DNA of 64,000 bases from CAZNPL01 sp964574815 (GCA_964574815.1 CAZNPL010000015.1:62001-126000), one strand, 5' to 3'. Shown: positions 1-9,123, counted from the stretch's first letter. Program-made: numbers and translations. The notes: a model not told the origin generated them from the sequence alone.

Positions 1-1
1 G

Positions 2-1426
2 CCGGACGCCCAGTTGTTCATTGCGATCATCGGGGCCATCACGCTGACGTTGATGGCGCTGGTGGCGATCGTGCAGGTGGACATCAAGAAGTGCCTGGCG
101 TATTCCACGCTGTCGCAGCTCGGCTACATGATCTTCGGCATGGGTTGCGGGGCGTGGATTGCGGCCCTGTTCCACCTCATGACCCACGCGTTCTTCAAGG
201 CCATGCTGTTCCTCTGTTCCGGGCAGGTGATCGAGGGCTGTCATCACGAGCAGGACATGCGGAAGATGGGCGGGCTGTTCCGCAAGATGCCCGCGACGGC
301 GACGACGTTCCTGGTCGGGGTGCTGGCGATCTCCGGCTTCGGCATTCCGCTGGTCGGGCTCGGTCTTGGCGGCTACTTCAGCAAAGACGAGATTCTTGCG
401 GTGGCGTGGGACCGGGCGTACATGTGGGGCGAGCCGATCGAGCATCACGATGCCGGTCACGCCGCGGCCCCGATCGAGCCTGACGCAGCCCGTGTGATGC
501 TTGTTTCCGATACGCCCGCGCAGCACGGAGCCGATTCGCACGCGGGGGGCCACGGCGAAACGGACGAGCACGCCGCGGCTGCCGGTGGAAGGGCCGGCGG
601 GGACTGGATCTGGACGTTGCTGTTCTGGCTCGCGCTGATCACGGCTTATGTCACGCCCTTCTACATGATGCGGGCGTGGTGGATCACCTTCATGGGCAAG
701 CCGCGGGATGAGGAGGTGCATCATCACGCGCACGAAACGCCAATGATGTGGGTCCCGCTGGTGGTGCTGGCGGTGTTCACGTTCATCTCCGGCTATTGGA
801 TCTTCCGGCCGATGATCGCCGAGGCCGCTCCGCAGGCGACCGACGCGGTTATGGTGGCCGGATATGACGGCGTGGCCGAGAGTGCCGAGCACGCGCAGGG
901 GCAGATGATTCATATTCACGAGGCTCACCACTGGTTGGCGTGGGGCGTCGGCGGTGCGTGGCTGATCTCGTTCGTCGTGGCGATCTTCATCTATCGCAAC
1001 GGACTCGAGCTGGCCGGGCGGTTGAAGGCTGCGTTCGGCCCGGTGGCGACTCTGCTCGATCGGAAGTACTACTTCGACGAGTTCTACTGGACGGTGATCG
1101 TGATGGGCTGTCGCGCCCTCGCGCAGATCTCGCGGTTTATCGACACTTACTTCGTCGATTTCCTCGCCAACCTGTCCGCGTGGATCACCGAGCGCATCTC
1201 CGCTTTCGCCGGGCGTGGGGTGGATGCCCACGTGGTGGACGGGCTGTTCAACGGTGTGGCCGTGACGTCTTTTGACGTTTCGAACATCGTGCGATCTCCG
1301 CACACCGGACGGATTCGCAATTACGTGTTGTTCGCCGCGGGCGTCGCGGCCATTGCGGTACTGGTCTTGCTGTTAGTCGGTGCGCCGGCGGGGGAACCTC
1401 CACCCGTCGCGTCGCTGAACCCATGA
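2..1426 (+). CDS. nuoL: NADH-quinone oxidoreductase subunit L (NuoL), 5' end outside window
   Basis: This is the C-terminal part of the large antiporter-like membrane subunit of complex I, which pumps protons as NADH is oxidised. The frame is open through the left edge, so the N-terminal half is missing. Visible near the edge is the lysine-containing helix segment DIKKCLAYSTLSQLGYM, followed by MTHAFFKAMLFLCSGQVI and FSKDEIL, all typical of NuoL. The last hydrophobic stretch (nt 1324-1395) fits the C-terminal anchor helix that follows the lateral amphipathic helix. Between FSKDEIL and the next membrane helix lies a stretch of about 55 residues rich in His, Ala and Gly (nt about 430-600), longer than in E. 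coli NuoL as I know it, and a second His cluster lies at nt 715-735. nuoM begins 22 bp downstream. Confidence 0.96.
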   Translation, partial: PDAQLFIAIIGAITLTLMALVAIVQVDIKKCLAYSTLSQLGYMIFGMGCGAWIAALFHLMTHAFFKAMLFLCSGQVIEGCHHEQDMRKMGGLFRKMPATATTFLVGVLAISGFGIPLVGLGLGGYFSKDEILAVAWDRAYMWGEPIEHHDAGHAAAPIEPDAARVMLVSDTPAQHGADSHAGGHGETDEHAAAAGGRAGGDWIWTLLFWLALITAYVTPFYMMRAWWITFMGKPRDEEVHHHAHETPMMWVPLVVLAVFTFISGYWIFRPMIAEAAPQATDAVMVAGYDGVAESAEHAQGQMIHIHEAHHWLAWGVGGAWLISFVVAIFIYRNGLELAGRLKAAFGPVATLLDRKYYFDEFYWTVIVMGCRALAQISRFIDTYFVDFLANLSAWITERISAFAGRGVDAHVVDGLFNGVAVTSFDVSNIVRSPHTGRIRNYVLFAAGVAAIAVLVLLLVGAPAGEPPPVASLNP

Positions 1427-1448
1427 TTGCGTAACGGATGCTATAGCC

Positions 1449-3104
1449 GTGGATAACGCACTGCTCACGTGGATCGTATTCATCCCGACGATCGGGGCCT
1501 TGCTGTGCCTGATCCTGCCGAGGGAGTTGACACGGCAGATCGCCGTGCTGGCCGCGACTGTCACCTTCGTGCTGTCGCTGTTTCTCATTCCGCCGTTTCT
1601 GGGCGCCGGCAACGATGAGAACGCCGTCGAGGTTTTCGGCAGCTCCTACGGGCAGGTGCTGCACTTTGTGGATCGCGTGCCCTGGATTACGGGCGAGTCG
1701 TTCCAGATCGAATACTTCGTCGGGCTCGACGGGCTGAACCTGCCGCTGGTGATCCTGACAACGCTGATCACGCTGCTGGCCTGCATCGCGAGTTGGAACT
1801 TTGACAAGTGGCACATCAACCGCGGCATGAAGGGGTATTTCATACTCTTTCTGGTGCTCGAGACGGGGATGCTCGGCACGTTCGTGTCGCTGGACTTCTT
1901 CTTGTTCTACATCTTCTGGGAAGTGATGCTGCTGCCGATGTACTTCCTCATCGGCGTGTGGGGCGGGCCGAAGAAGGAATACGCCGCAATCAAGTTCTTC
2001 CTGTTCACGCTGGCCGGTTCGGTGCTCATGCTGGTCGCCATGGTGGCGATGTTCTTCTACAGCGCCGAGGCAGTTCGCATGAATCCGGGGCTGGCCGACA
2101 GTTACAATACGGCGATCGGTACGCTAACGACCGGCACGTTCGACCTGATTGAACTTTCGACGAACGAAGCCATCCAAGCTCACTTCAACGCTGCGAGTAC
2201 GGTTCTGCTGGGCAAGGCGTTCGGCCCGCTGATGTTCCTGTTTCTGTTCATCGGTTTCGCGGTGAAGCTGCCGGCCGTTCCGGTTCACACGTGGTTGCCC
2301 GACGCTCACGTGGAGGCCCCGACGCCGATCAGCATGATCCTGGCCGGCGTTCTGCTGAAGATGGGCGGGTACGGTTTCCTTCGATTGTGCTACCCGATCT
2401 TCCCCAGCGGCGCGCAGTACTGGGCGTTCTTCCTGGCGTGCGTGGGCGTGGTGAGCATCCTGTACGGCGCGTTGTGCGCCATGGCGCAGACGGACTTCAA
2501 GAAGCTGGTGGCGTACAGCTCGGTGTCGCACATGGGCTACGTTCTGCTGGGCATTGCGGTGATGACCAACACTGGATTCCAGGGCGCGATGTTCCAGATG
2601 ATCGCACACGGCATTTCCTCACCCATGTGCTTCTTCTTGGTCGGCGTGATTTACGACCGGGCCCACCATCGGGAGATTAACCGCTTCGGCGGGCTTTGGC
2701 TGACCATGCCGAGATACGGCACGATGGCCACGATCGGCTTTTTCGCGTCACTGGGACTACCCGGCTTGTGCGGGTTCATCGGTGAGGTGTGGGTGCTGAT
2801 CGGCACATTCCAGGCCCGGCACATGTTCACGTGGGCGGTGCCGTGTGCGGTTCTGGCGGCCGCGGGCGTGATTCTGACCGCCGGGTACATCCTCTGGCTG
2901 ATTCAGCGTGTCTATCTCGGCAAGGAGAAGCCCGAGTATGCCGGCTATCCCGAGGCGACGGGGCGTGAGATGCTGGTGCTGGTGCCGATGGGCGCGTTGT
3001 GCATCATCCTCGGCATCCTGCCGCGGATCGTGTTCGACCACATGAACGGAACGCTCGACAACATTCTCAAAGTGGTGTTCGACTACTCTTTGTTCGCCAC
3101 GTAG
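1449..3104 (+). CDS. nuoM: NADH-quinone oxidoreductase subunit M (NuoM)
   Basis: This is the 551-residue membrane subunit M of complex I, one of the three antiporter-like proton-channel subunits. Seen in the sequence: GLDGLNLPLVIL around residue 94, the helix with the key glutamate EVMLLPMYFLIGVWGG around 155, the channel helix FAVKLPAVPVHTWLPDAH around 275, and the lysine helix DFKKLVAYSSVSHMGYVLLG around 350. Length is normal to slightly long for the family. The start is GTG, the first in-frame start after the nuoL stop, and it gives the expected hydrophobic first helix. It lies between nuoL and nuoN with gaps of 22 and 18 bp, so cotranscription is very likely. Confidence 0.97.
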   Translation: MDNALLTWIVFIPTIGALLCLILPRELTRQIAVLAATVTFVLSLFLIPPFLGAGNDENAVEVFGSSYGQVLHFVDRVPWITGESFQIEYFVGLDGLNLPLVILTTLITLLACIASWNFDKWHINRGMKGYFILFLVLETGMLGTFVSLDFFLFYIFWEVMLLPMYFLIGVWGGPKKEYAAIKFFLFTLAGSVLMLVAMVAMFFYSAEAVRMNPGLADSYNTAIGTLTTGTFDLIELSTNEAIQAHFNAASTVLLGKAFGPLMFLFLFIGFAVKLPAVPVHTWLPDAHVEAPTPISMILAGVLLKMGGYGFLRLCYPIFPSGAQYWAFFLACVGVVSILYGALCAMAQTDFKKLVAYSSVSHMGYVLLGIAVMTNTGFQGAMFQMIAHGISSPMCFFLVGVIYDRAHHREINRFGGLWLTMPRYGTMATIGFFASLGLPGLCGFIGEVWVLIGTFQARHMFTWAVPCAVLAAAGVILTAGYILWLIQRVYLGKEKPEYAGYPEATGREMLVLVPMGALCIILGILPRIVFDHMNGTLDNILKVVFDYSLFAT

Positions 3105-3122
3105 GAGTTCACAGGAAACCGG

Positions 3123-4784
3123 ATGCCTTCCACGCTCGACATCACTTGGTTCCCCACGTTGCGGGATCTGTTCCTGTTCTCGCCCGAGCTGGCCCTGGTC
3201 GGCACGCTCGTGTTGCTGCTGCTCGCACCGCTGGTGGCCGGGCGCTCGACGGCGACGGCCGGTCGGATCGCGTTGTTCGGGTCGCTGGTGACGATCGTGC
3301 TCACGATCAGCGTGGCCCGCGAGGTGGTCGATGGCGGGCTCAGCGGGCTGGCTCCTCCCGAGGCCGCGGGAATGCTGATCCTCGACCGGTTGACGGTCTT
3401 CTTCAAAATCCTGCTGATGCTGTTTCTGGCCGGCGTGATTCTGCTGTGGTTCATCGGTTCGGCCGAGTCGGAACGTCACGGCACGGAGTTTTTCGTTCTG
3501 CTCGTCGGCAGCGCGTTGGGCATGTCGCTGATGACCAGCACGTTGAATCTGCTGATGATCGTGGTGGCGATCGAGATGGCTTCGCTGCCGAGCTACACGA
3601 TCGTGGGCTTCGACAAGCGGAATCGAAAGGCCGCGGAGGCGTCGCTGAAGTACGCCGTATTCGGCGCGGTCAGCGCCGCGGTGATGCTCTACGGCGTGAG
3701 CCTGCTGTACGGCCTGTATCACACGCTGAACGTCGGCGTGATCGCCGAGCAGGTGACGGCTCAGCTCGCGGCGGGCGAGAACACGATCGTAATCGGTCTG
3801 GCACTGCTGCTGTTTCTTGGCGGGATCGCGTTCAAGATCGCTGCCGTCCCGTTCCATTTCTGGTGCCCGGACGCCTTCGAGGGCGCCAAGATTGAAGTGA
3901 CGACCTGGCTGAGTGTCAGCAGCAAGGCGGCGGCTTTGGTGCTGCTGCTGCGGCTGGTGGATGTGTTCTCCGCGGCCGCCGCGGGACAGTATCTCGGGCA
4001 GGAGCCGCTGGTGGTTCTGGCATGGGTGATCGGTGGTATCGCGGCCGTGACCAGCACGTGGGGCAATTTCGCGGCGTACCGGCAGAGCAACGTCAAGCGG
4101 CTGCTGGCCTACTCGTCTATCGCGCACGCCGGCTACATGATGATGGCCGCGGCGATCTTCGTGTATCCCGATCCGAACCGGGCCTTTGATCACTCTCCCA
4201 TCGCAGCGGTGCTGGTATACCTGCTGATTTACGCCATCATGAACTTCGGGGCGTTTTCGGTGGCGGCGATGGTCTCCTGGCGAACCGGCAGTGAGCACAT
4301 CGATGCATTCACCGGACTCGGGCGGCGGGCGCCGTGGCTGGCGGTGGCGATGGCCTGCTGTCTGGTGTCGCTGGTGGGGCTGCCCCCGTTCGGCGGCTTT
4401 ATCGCCAAGCTGTGGCTGCTGCTGGCGCTGGGCGAGCAGGGCGGGTCGCTTTACTGGAGTCTGGTCATCATCCTGGTGGCCAACACGCTGATCAGCCTGT
4501 TTTACTACCTCCGGATCGTCAAGGCGATGTACCTGGTGGACGACGAGCGGCAGCCGGCGTTCTCGCCTTCGGCCGCCGGCGTTGCGATGGTCAATCTGTG
4601 CGCGGTGGCGCTGCTCGTGCTGGGCGTGCTGTTCATCACCGGTCCGAGGAACGTGGCCAATCAATATGCTCAGAGGCTGTTTTCTCCGCAGTCGGTCCAC
4701 GTGGAGAACCGGTCCGACGAGCCGGCGACCGACGCGATGCGGCTGGCGGATGCGCCGGCCGAGAAAACTTCGTCATCCCGCTGA
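3123..4784 (+). CDS. nuoN: NADH-quinone oxidoreductase subunit N (NuoN)
   Basis: This is the 553-residue third antiporter-like subunit of complex I. Visible motifs are the glutamate helix VAIEMASLPSYTIVGF near residue 150, KIAAVPFHFWCPDAFEGA near 240, and the lysine helix NVKRLLAYSSIAHAGYMMMA near 325. About 14 hydrophobic segments run through the protein, as expected. The polar C-terminal tail after residue 515 is poorly conserved. It follows nuoM by 18 bp in the usual L-M-N order, normally the 3' end of a nuo operon. A ferritin-like gene starts 33 bp later on the same strand and may be part of the transcript. Confidence 0.97.
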   Translation: MPSTLDITWFPTLRDLFLFSPELALVGTLVLLLLAPLVAGRSTATAGRIALFGSLVTIVLTISVAREVVDGGLSGLAPPEAAGMLILDRLTVFFKILLMLFLAGVILLWFIGSAESERHGTEFFVLLVGSALGMSLMTSTLNLLMIVVAIEMASLPSYTIVGFDKRNRKAAEASLKYAVFGAVSAAVMLYGVSLLYGLYHTLNVGVIAEQVTAQLAAGENTIVIGLALLLFLGGIAFKIAAVPFHFWCPDAFEGAKIEVTTWLSVSSKAAALVLLLRLVDVFSAAAAGQYLGQEPLVVLAWVIGGIAAVTSTWGNFAAYRQSNVKRLLAYSSIAHAGYMMMAAAIFVYPDPNRAFDHSPIAAVLVYLLIYAIMNFGAFSVAAMVSWRTGSEHIDAFTGLGRRAPWLAVAMACCLVSLVGLPPFGGFIAKLWLLLALGEQGGSLYWSLVIILVANTLISLFYYLRIVKAMYLVDDERQPAFSPSAAGVAMVNLCAVALLVLGVLFITGPRNVANQYAQRLFSPQSVHVENRSDEPATDAMRLADAPAEKTSSSR

Positions 4785-4817
4785 CACGGCGAGCCGTCGC
4801 ACAATCGAGGTGCACCC

Positions 4818-5258
4818 ATGGCGGATGAGGCGATCATCGAGATTCTGAACGAACTGCTCCATCACGAATCGCGCAGTCTGCTGCCCCGTCTGAAAGAATC
4901 CACCGTGTTCGTCACGTGGGCGTCGGCCGGCGACCATCGGGATGTGAGTGTCATGATCGAAGAGGAGATGGAGCACCGCACCTGGCTGGCGGAGGCCATT
5001 TACGATCTCGGCGGTGAACCGGTTCCCGTATCGCCGGACATTCGAACCAGCAACTTCCACTATCTCGGTTTGAGCTACCTGCTTCCGAAGGTGCTTGAGG
5101 ACCGCAAGCGTTCGCTGGCCATCGACGAATCGGCGGCCGAGCAGGTCGCGTCAAACGAGCGAGCTGCGAGAGTCGTCGCGGAGATCATCAGCCGCAAGCA
5201 CCGGCATGTCGAACGACTGTCCGAGCTCGTCGAAAAGGAACGGTGGCAGGCCGTTTGA
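4818..5258 (+). CDS. ferritin-like four-helix protein
   Basis: This 146-residue soluble protein looks mostly helical. Helix 1 has LLHHES around residue 15 and helix 2 has MIEEEMEHRTWLAE around 46-59, the E and E..H pattern of ferritin-like diiron proteins. The last helices carry IDESAAEQ and SRKHRHVERLSELVEKE. The ligand pattern suggests metal or iron binding, but I cannot name a subfamily such as bacterioferritin, rubrerythrin or COQ7-like. It sits 33 bp after nuoN on the same strand, so a role in iron supply or oxidative protection linked to respiration is possible but only an inference. The ATG is the first in frame after the nuoN stop. Confidence 0.7.
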   Translation: MADEAIIEILNELLHHESRSLLPRLKESTVFVTWASAGDHRDVSVMIEEEMEHRTWLAEAIYDLGGEPVPVSPDIRTSNFHYLGLSYLLPKVLEDRKRSLAIDESAAEQVASNERAARVVAEIISRKHRHVERLSELVEKERWQAV

Positions 5259-5426
5259 ACCACTGCTCACTACGGTGGGATAATGCCGAGGGTGACATGC
5301 CCGCGATCGCGTGGCGTGTTGCAGCTGGAATCGCTCGCCGGGGCGCAGCGGGGAATGTCAGAGCCAGTCGCACTGGCAAACAAGCCGTCAGTGCCAGAGG
5401 TGGGAATACTGCTTCGTTGGTAGTGT

Positions 5427-5442
5427 AAAAAGGCCTGCGGCC
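5427..5442 (-). terminator. possible terminator of the YkgJ/lipoprotein operon
   Basis: Read on the minus strand, a short GC hairpin (GGCC, 3-base loop, GGCC) is followed directly by five T residues, 15-30 bases after the stop of the small lipoprotein gene. The stem is only 4 bp, so the call is weak. Confidence 0.35.
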
Positions 5443-5457
5443 GACGGGTCCGGATCT

Positions 5458-5733
5458 TTAACGGTCGTGCCACATGGTGAGCCGCGTGGGGCGATTGGTC
5501 TGGTAGACCAGATCCATGTCGTAAAAGAACGCCCTCGCATCCTGATCGATCACGGCGTTGATCGAATGCATGTGGTCGGCGGTCGATTGGGTCATCGTAG
5601 GACCGAGCTCCTGCGACATGTAGAACACCCTTCCGGCATCGGCGACGGCCTCGGCGGTCGCGCCGAGGCTGCAGCCGGTCAACGAAACACCAACCAGCGA
5701 CACAACGATCAGAAGAATCGATGCGGCTTTCAT
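5458..5733 (-). CDS. small lipoprotein, unknown function
   Basis: This is a 91-residue protein with a clear lipoprotein signal: a basic start, a hydrophobic stretch to about residue 18, then a lipobox LTGC at 18-21, so the mature protein should be lipid-anchored from Cys21. The mature part (about 70 residues) has no motif I recognise and includes ADHMHSINAVIDQDARAFFYDMDLVY. Its ATG overlaps the stop of the upstream YkgJ gene by 4 bases (ATGA arrangement), which indicates translational coupling. It is the third gene of a minus-strand operon. Function unknown. Confidence 0.72.
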   Translation of the reverse strand: MKAASILLIVVSLVGVSLTGCSLGATAEAVADAGRVFYMSQELGPTMTQSTADHMHSINAVIDQDARAFFYDMDLVYQTNRPTRLTMWHDR

Positions 5734-6299
5734 CTTTTCTGGCCGTCCTCTGTTCCTGCCCCAGGGGGCGTTGGTCCAAGTCTTTCTGAGGGCGGATCGT
5801 AGGTGGGGGCCTTGTCCTTGTCAAACGGGCCAACCGGCTCGGCGGGCCAACTCCCGCTCAATTGACCAAGGGCATCGAGCCACTCGACGTAGGCGTAGGG
5901 CAGATCAAAGCAGGCGTGGATCTGGTTGATGCGTCGCAGCGTGTCCTCGGTCTCATCCGGCTGCCAGGGCTGGCTGGCGGCCTCGCAGAAGAAGATGCGG
6001 CAACCGGCCGGTCTCGCCAGCCGGGCCATGCAAAGGCCGCCGACCTGGTACGGGCATTGGCCTTTCGATCCGGCCGGCGGTGGTCCCACCCTGGCGACGA
6101 AGTAGCTCAACTCCACCGGCGTGACGAAGAGGTGATGGCCGAACGTCTCGAAACTGCAGCAGATCCCCCGGTTGACGCAGACCGGCCTGCGATCGGCGAT
6201 GCGACGATCCAGTTCCTGGTAAAGATCGTCGACTGCATCGAGGAATGCCTGGTCCCGGGCCAGCTCGTAAATGCGCTCTATGGGCAGGCGGACCCGCAT
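5730..6299 (-). CDS. YkgJ-family cysteine cluster protein
   Basis: This protein of about 189 residues carries the cysteine cluster of the YkgJ family (thought to bind metal, probably Zn or Fe-S). Seen: CVNRGICC near residue 40, then CPYQVGGLCMARLARPAGCR and FFC around 85-108. The C-terminal third is proline-rich and looks disordered. I chose the ATG at 6299, 4 bases after the upstream YkgJ stop, with AGGGGA about 10 bases before it; a TTG one codon earlier is the alternative. It is the second gene of a three-gene operon and overlaps the lipoprotein start by 4 bases. Members of this family are widespread and mostly uncharacterised. Confidence 0.78.
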   Translation of the reverse strand: MRVRLPIERIYELARDQAFLDAVDDLYQELDRRIADRRPVCVNRGICCSFETFGHHLFVTPVELSYFVARVGPPPAGSKGQCPYQVGGLCMARLARPAGCRIFFCEAASQPWQPDETEDTLRRINQIHACFDLPYAYVEWLDALGQLSGSWPAEPVGPFDKDKAPTYDPPSERLGPTPPGAGTEDGQKR

Positions 6300-6303
6300 C
6301 AAG

Positions 6304-6732
6304 TTACGTCCCCTTATGGCGCAGCTCCTCGATGGCCACGAAGGAATGATGTTTTCCCTGGTTCATGCCGGGGCAGGTTTCGGCGGCGCTGTTCCACATC
6401 TCCTCGGATTTGAGGTTCTCGGACCAGAATGGCCAAGTGCGGCACTGTCGCGGGCGAACGGGGTAGATCGAGCAGAAGGACTTGCCACCTTCGCGTTTGA
6501 GGAAGATGCAGTCGCCGCCGGGTTTTTCGGTGAGGCTGTGGCGCAGGCCGACGCGCCGCACGTACTCCTTGCCGAGTTTTCCATCGGCCAAGCCGAGGTA
6601 CCCGGCAATCCGCGCGATATCCTCACGGCTGACCCAGACGTAGCCGGGCGGGCCGCTGCAGCAGTTTCCGCACTGCGTGCACTCGAACTTCAAGCCGTCG
6701 GCGTACCACTTTTTTCTGACGCTTGTGAGCAT
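6304..6732 (-). CDS. YkgJ-family cysteine cluster protein (first of operon)
   Basis: This protein of about 142 residues has the canonical pattern FECTQCGNCCSGPPGYVWVS near the N-terminus, then DCIFLK, FCSIYPVRPRQCRTWPFW and AETCPG. These Cys residues define the YkgJ/UPF0153-type zinc- or iron-binding cluster. The open frame extends further upstream, but that part is basic, low-complexity and lies across the divergent intergenic region; ATG at 6732 gives a protein of normal size with the cluster near the start. It begins a coupled operon with a second, more divergent YkgJ protein and a lipoprotein, so the two Cys proteins may act together. Function unknown. Confidence 0.8.
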   Translation of the reverse strand: MLTSVRKKWYADGLKFECTQCGNCCSGPPGYVWVSREDIARIAGYLGLADGKLGKEYVRRVGLRHSLTEKPGGDCIFLKREGGKSFCSIYPVRPRQCRTWPFWSENLKSEEMWNSAAETCPGMNQGKHHSFVAIEELRHKGT

Positions 6733-7025
6733 GTCGTTTCCAAACGAGTTTCCGGTCCGTAGGGATACACTCACTTTAGGGCATGCCGGCCTGGATAGCA
6801 AGGATGAGCGACCGTGCCGTTGCACTCCTGCGGGAGCTACGAGATCACGGCGGCGCGCTTCTGCGGCCCTCCGAAGTGAACCAGCCGACCTCGGAGGCCT
6901 TCCTGGCATGCAAACTGCTAGACGCTAACTGGAATAATCCAAGCCGGGGGCATGCCTTGCGGCGCGGGGATGGCGTGCCCGCGGCCCGGAGTGATCCCCC
7001 TTTACACAATCGGGAGACGGCAACC

Positions 7026-8456
7026 ATGAGTACGGCAACGACACCGCAGGTGGCCCTTGAGAAAACTGAGGCGAGCAGCGCCCGATGGCTGGTCCTGGTC
7101 GGCGCATTGATGGTTCAGCTTATTCTCGGGACCGTGTACGGCTACAGCGTTTTCTGGCAGCCGCTGGAAGCGTACATCTGGCCGGCGGTGATGACGGAGG
7201 CGGACGCGGCCGCCATCACGGCCACGGGCCAGGCGATTCCCGAAGGCACGTTGATCGCCGCGAGCGCCGCCGAGGTCGCGGCCGAAAGAACCAGTCGGAT
7301 CGGCTATCTGAAGTACGCGTTCGCGATCTGCATTCTCTCGTTCGCCGGGGCCATGGTGTTCGCCGGGCGGCTGCAGGACATCAAGGGGCCTCGATTCACA
7401 GCGATTCTGGGCGCGTTTTTTATCGCCGTCGCCTTTTTGATTGCCAGTCAGGTCGGGCGACTGGGCGCCGAGCCGATGGCCCGCGTGGTGGTTCTTTGGA
7501 TCACGATCGGTCTGATTGCGGGCGTGGGCATCGGGTTTGCGTACGTGTGTCCGATCGCGGCGCTGGTGAAGTGGTTTCCCAACAACAAGGGACTGGTCTC
7601 GGGTCTTGCGGTCGCCGGTTTCGGGCTCGGCGCGCTGATCTTCTCCAGCAAGACGCTCGTCGGGGCCGTGGGTTTCATCGAGGCGTACGGCATCGCGCAG
7701 TTCTATGCCGTGCACGCGCTGATTTGCGGCGGGATCGTCATCGTGGGCGCCCTGCTCTTGCGAAACCCGCCCATACAGCCGGCGGCTGCGGGTTCCGGCG
7801 CGCCTTCCGCAGCTTCCAGCGACGCCACCTGGCAGCAGTTGCTCCGCAGCGGCCGCTTCTACGTCATCTGGATCATGTTTTTCAGCGGGGCGATGGCCGG
7901 CCTTATGGTGATCGGCATCCTGAAGCCGTTTGCGGGCAATCAGTTGGTGAAGGCAGCCGAGACCGCCGCCGCGGCCCTTTCAGACGCGACACGCAATGAG
8001 TTGTTGCTCAAGGGCGCTGCCGCAGTCGGCATCCTGGCGATCTTCAACGCCGCCGGTCGCGTTATTTGGGGTTTCGTCTCGGACCGGATCGGTCGAGCGG
8101 CCGCGATGTTCCTGATGTTCACGGCGCAGGGCATAACGCTCCTGATCCTGATCACGCTGGACTCGCAGGCGCAGTTGGCTGTCGGAGCAGCGCTGGTCGG
8201 ATTCAATTTCGGCGGAAACTTCGCGCTGTTTCCCTCTCTGACGGCCGACCTGTTCGGCGCGAAGAACCTGGGCGCGAATTACGGCTGGGTGTTCACCTCA
8301 TACGGGGTGGCCGGCGTGATCGGCATCTGGGCCGGGAACATGGCGCTCGACAAGACGGGGAGCTACTTTGCGGCCTTCGCGGTCGCGGCGGGCCTGTGCT
8401 TCCTGTCTGCAATTCTGGCGTTGATCCTGCAGCGGGTGACGCGGGTCCGGGCGTGA
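7026..8456 (+). CDS. OFA-type MFS transporter
   Basis: This is a 476-residue major facilitator protein with about 12 membrane helices. The first helix LVLVGALMVQLILGTVYGYSV and the segment GFAYVCPIAALVKWFPNNKG (around residue 170) match the oxalate/formate antiporter (OFA) subfamily, whose members exchange small carboxylates. The substrate cannot be told from sequence. There is an inserted loop of about 50 residues between helices 1 and 2 (nt 7165-7300) and a second between helices 7 and 8 (nt 7940-8010). The start is ATG 7026, preceded by GGGAG about 10 bases upstream; a longer reading from 6783 overlaps the divergent YkgJ gene and lacks transporter character. No enzyme of oxalate or formate metabolism is adjacent. 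Confidence 0.88.
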   Translation: MSTATTPQVALEKTEASSARWLVLVGALMVQLILGTVYGYSVFWQPLEAYIWPAVMTEADAAAITATGQAIPEGTLIAASAAEVAAERTSRIGYLKYAFAICILSFAGAMVFAGRLQDIKGPRFTAILGAFFIAVAFLIASQVGRLGAEPMARVVVLWITIGLIAGVGIGFAYVCPIAALVKWFPNNKGLVSGLAVAGFGLGALIFSSKTLVGAVGFIEAYGIAQFYAVHALICGGIVIVGALLLRNPPIQPAAAGSGAPSAASSDATWQQLLRSGRFYVIWIMFFSGAMAGLMVIGILKPFAGNQLVKAAETAAAALSDATRNELLLKGAAAVGILAIFNAAGRVIWGFVSDRIGRAAAMFLMFTAQGITLLILITLDSQAQLAVGAALVGFNFGGNFALFPSLTADLFGAKNLGANYGWVFTSYGVAGVIGIWAGNMALDKTGSYFAAFAVAAGLCFLSAILALILQRVTRVRA

Positions 8457-8481
8457 GGGGCATTGCCGCCCGCCGGAGTCA

Positions 8482-9123
8482 TCAGCGAAGAAAAGGCGTT
8501 ACGATCAGAAGGATCCAGGCGTAGGCCGACTGGACTGCGGCGATCTTGACGTAGATGAGCACGTCGTCGACTGGCGGCATTCCGCCCCACTTGATTGCCA
8601 CCAGGATTCCCACCACCGTTGCCAACGTCGAGAGCATGATGAGTACGGCGGCCTGGCGATGCAAAACGACGCCAACGCGCCGTCCGGTCAGTCCCACAAT
8701 CCCGGCCAGTGCCAGCCATCCCCCGGCGAGAATGGCAATCGCTTTCCAGACGTAGAAACCTCCGACGAGCACGCGCATGTGCTGGGTATATTTCCGAGCG
8801 GCAGCCTCCCGATCCGCCGGTGCCGCCTCAGGGTCTGTCGCCTCCGGCGTCGTGGGCGGCGGCTTCAGTAGCGTCCGAAGATCCGGCTCCGCCTCACCCA
8901 TGGTGCCGGTCGACTGGCTCAGGGCGGCCAGCATGAGCTTGCCCTTGACCCAACGATCCACCGTGTTGTAGCCGTAAACCCGCTTGGGGTACGCCGCCGC
9001 AACGAGCCAGACGGTCGCCACCACCAAGCTCAGGATGGCCAGGATTCGGATGCGGTTCCGGGCGCTCTTGCTCTTCCCGGCGGTGTAAATCGTGATGATC
9101 TGCAGGTCCTGGGAACTCTCCAT
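8482..9123 (-). CDS. hypothetical membrane protein, 4 helices
   Basis: This 213-residue protein has a cytoplasmic polar start, a first membrane helix around residues 26-46, a polar loop of about 65 residues with a Pro/Ala/Glu-rich segment (PPPTTPEATDPEAAPADREA), then three further hydrophobic segments around 117-142, 153-176 and 190-211. I recognise no conserved domain. It is convergent with the MFS gene, with 25 bp between the stops. It could be an uncharacterised lineage-specific protein. Confidence 0.62.
   Translation of the reverse strand: MESSQDLQIITIYTAGKSKSARNRIRILAILSLVVATVWLVAAAYPKRVYGYNTVDRWVKGKLMLAALSQSTGTMGEAEPDLRTLLKPPPTTPEATDPEAAPADREAAARKYTQHMRVLVGGFYVWKAIAILAGGWLALAGIVGLTGRRVGVVLHRQAAVLIMLSTLATVVGILVAIKWGGMPPVDDVLIYVKIAAVQSAYAWILLIVTPFLR

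Noticed and set aside
2757..4700. 647-residue open frame on the minus strand
   Set aside because: It lies antisense to nuoM and nuoN and its translation is Gln/His/Arg-rich low-complexity text, the usual shadow of a GC-rich gene.
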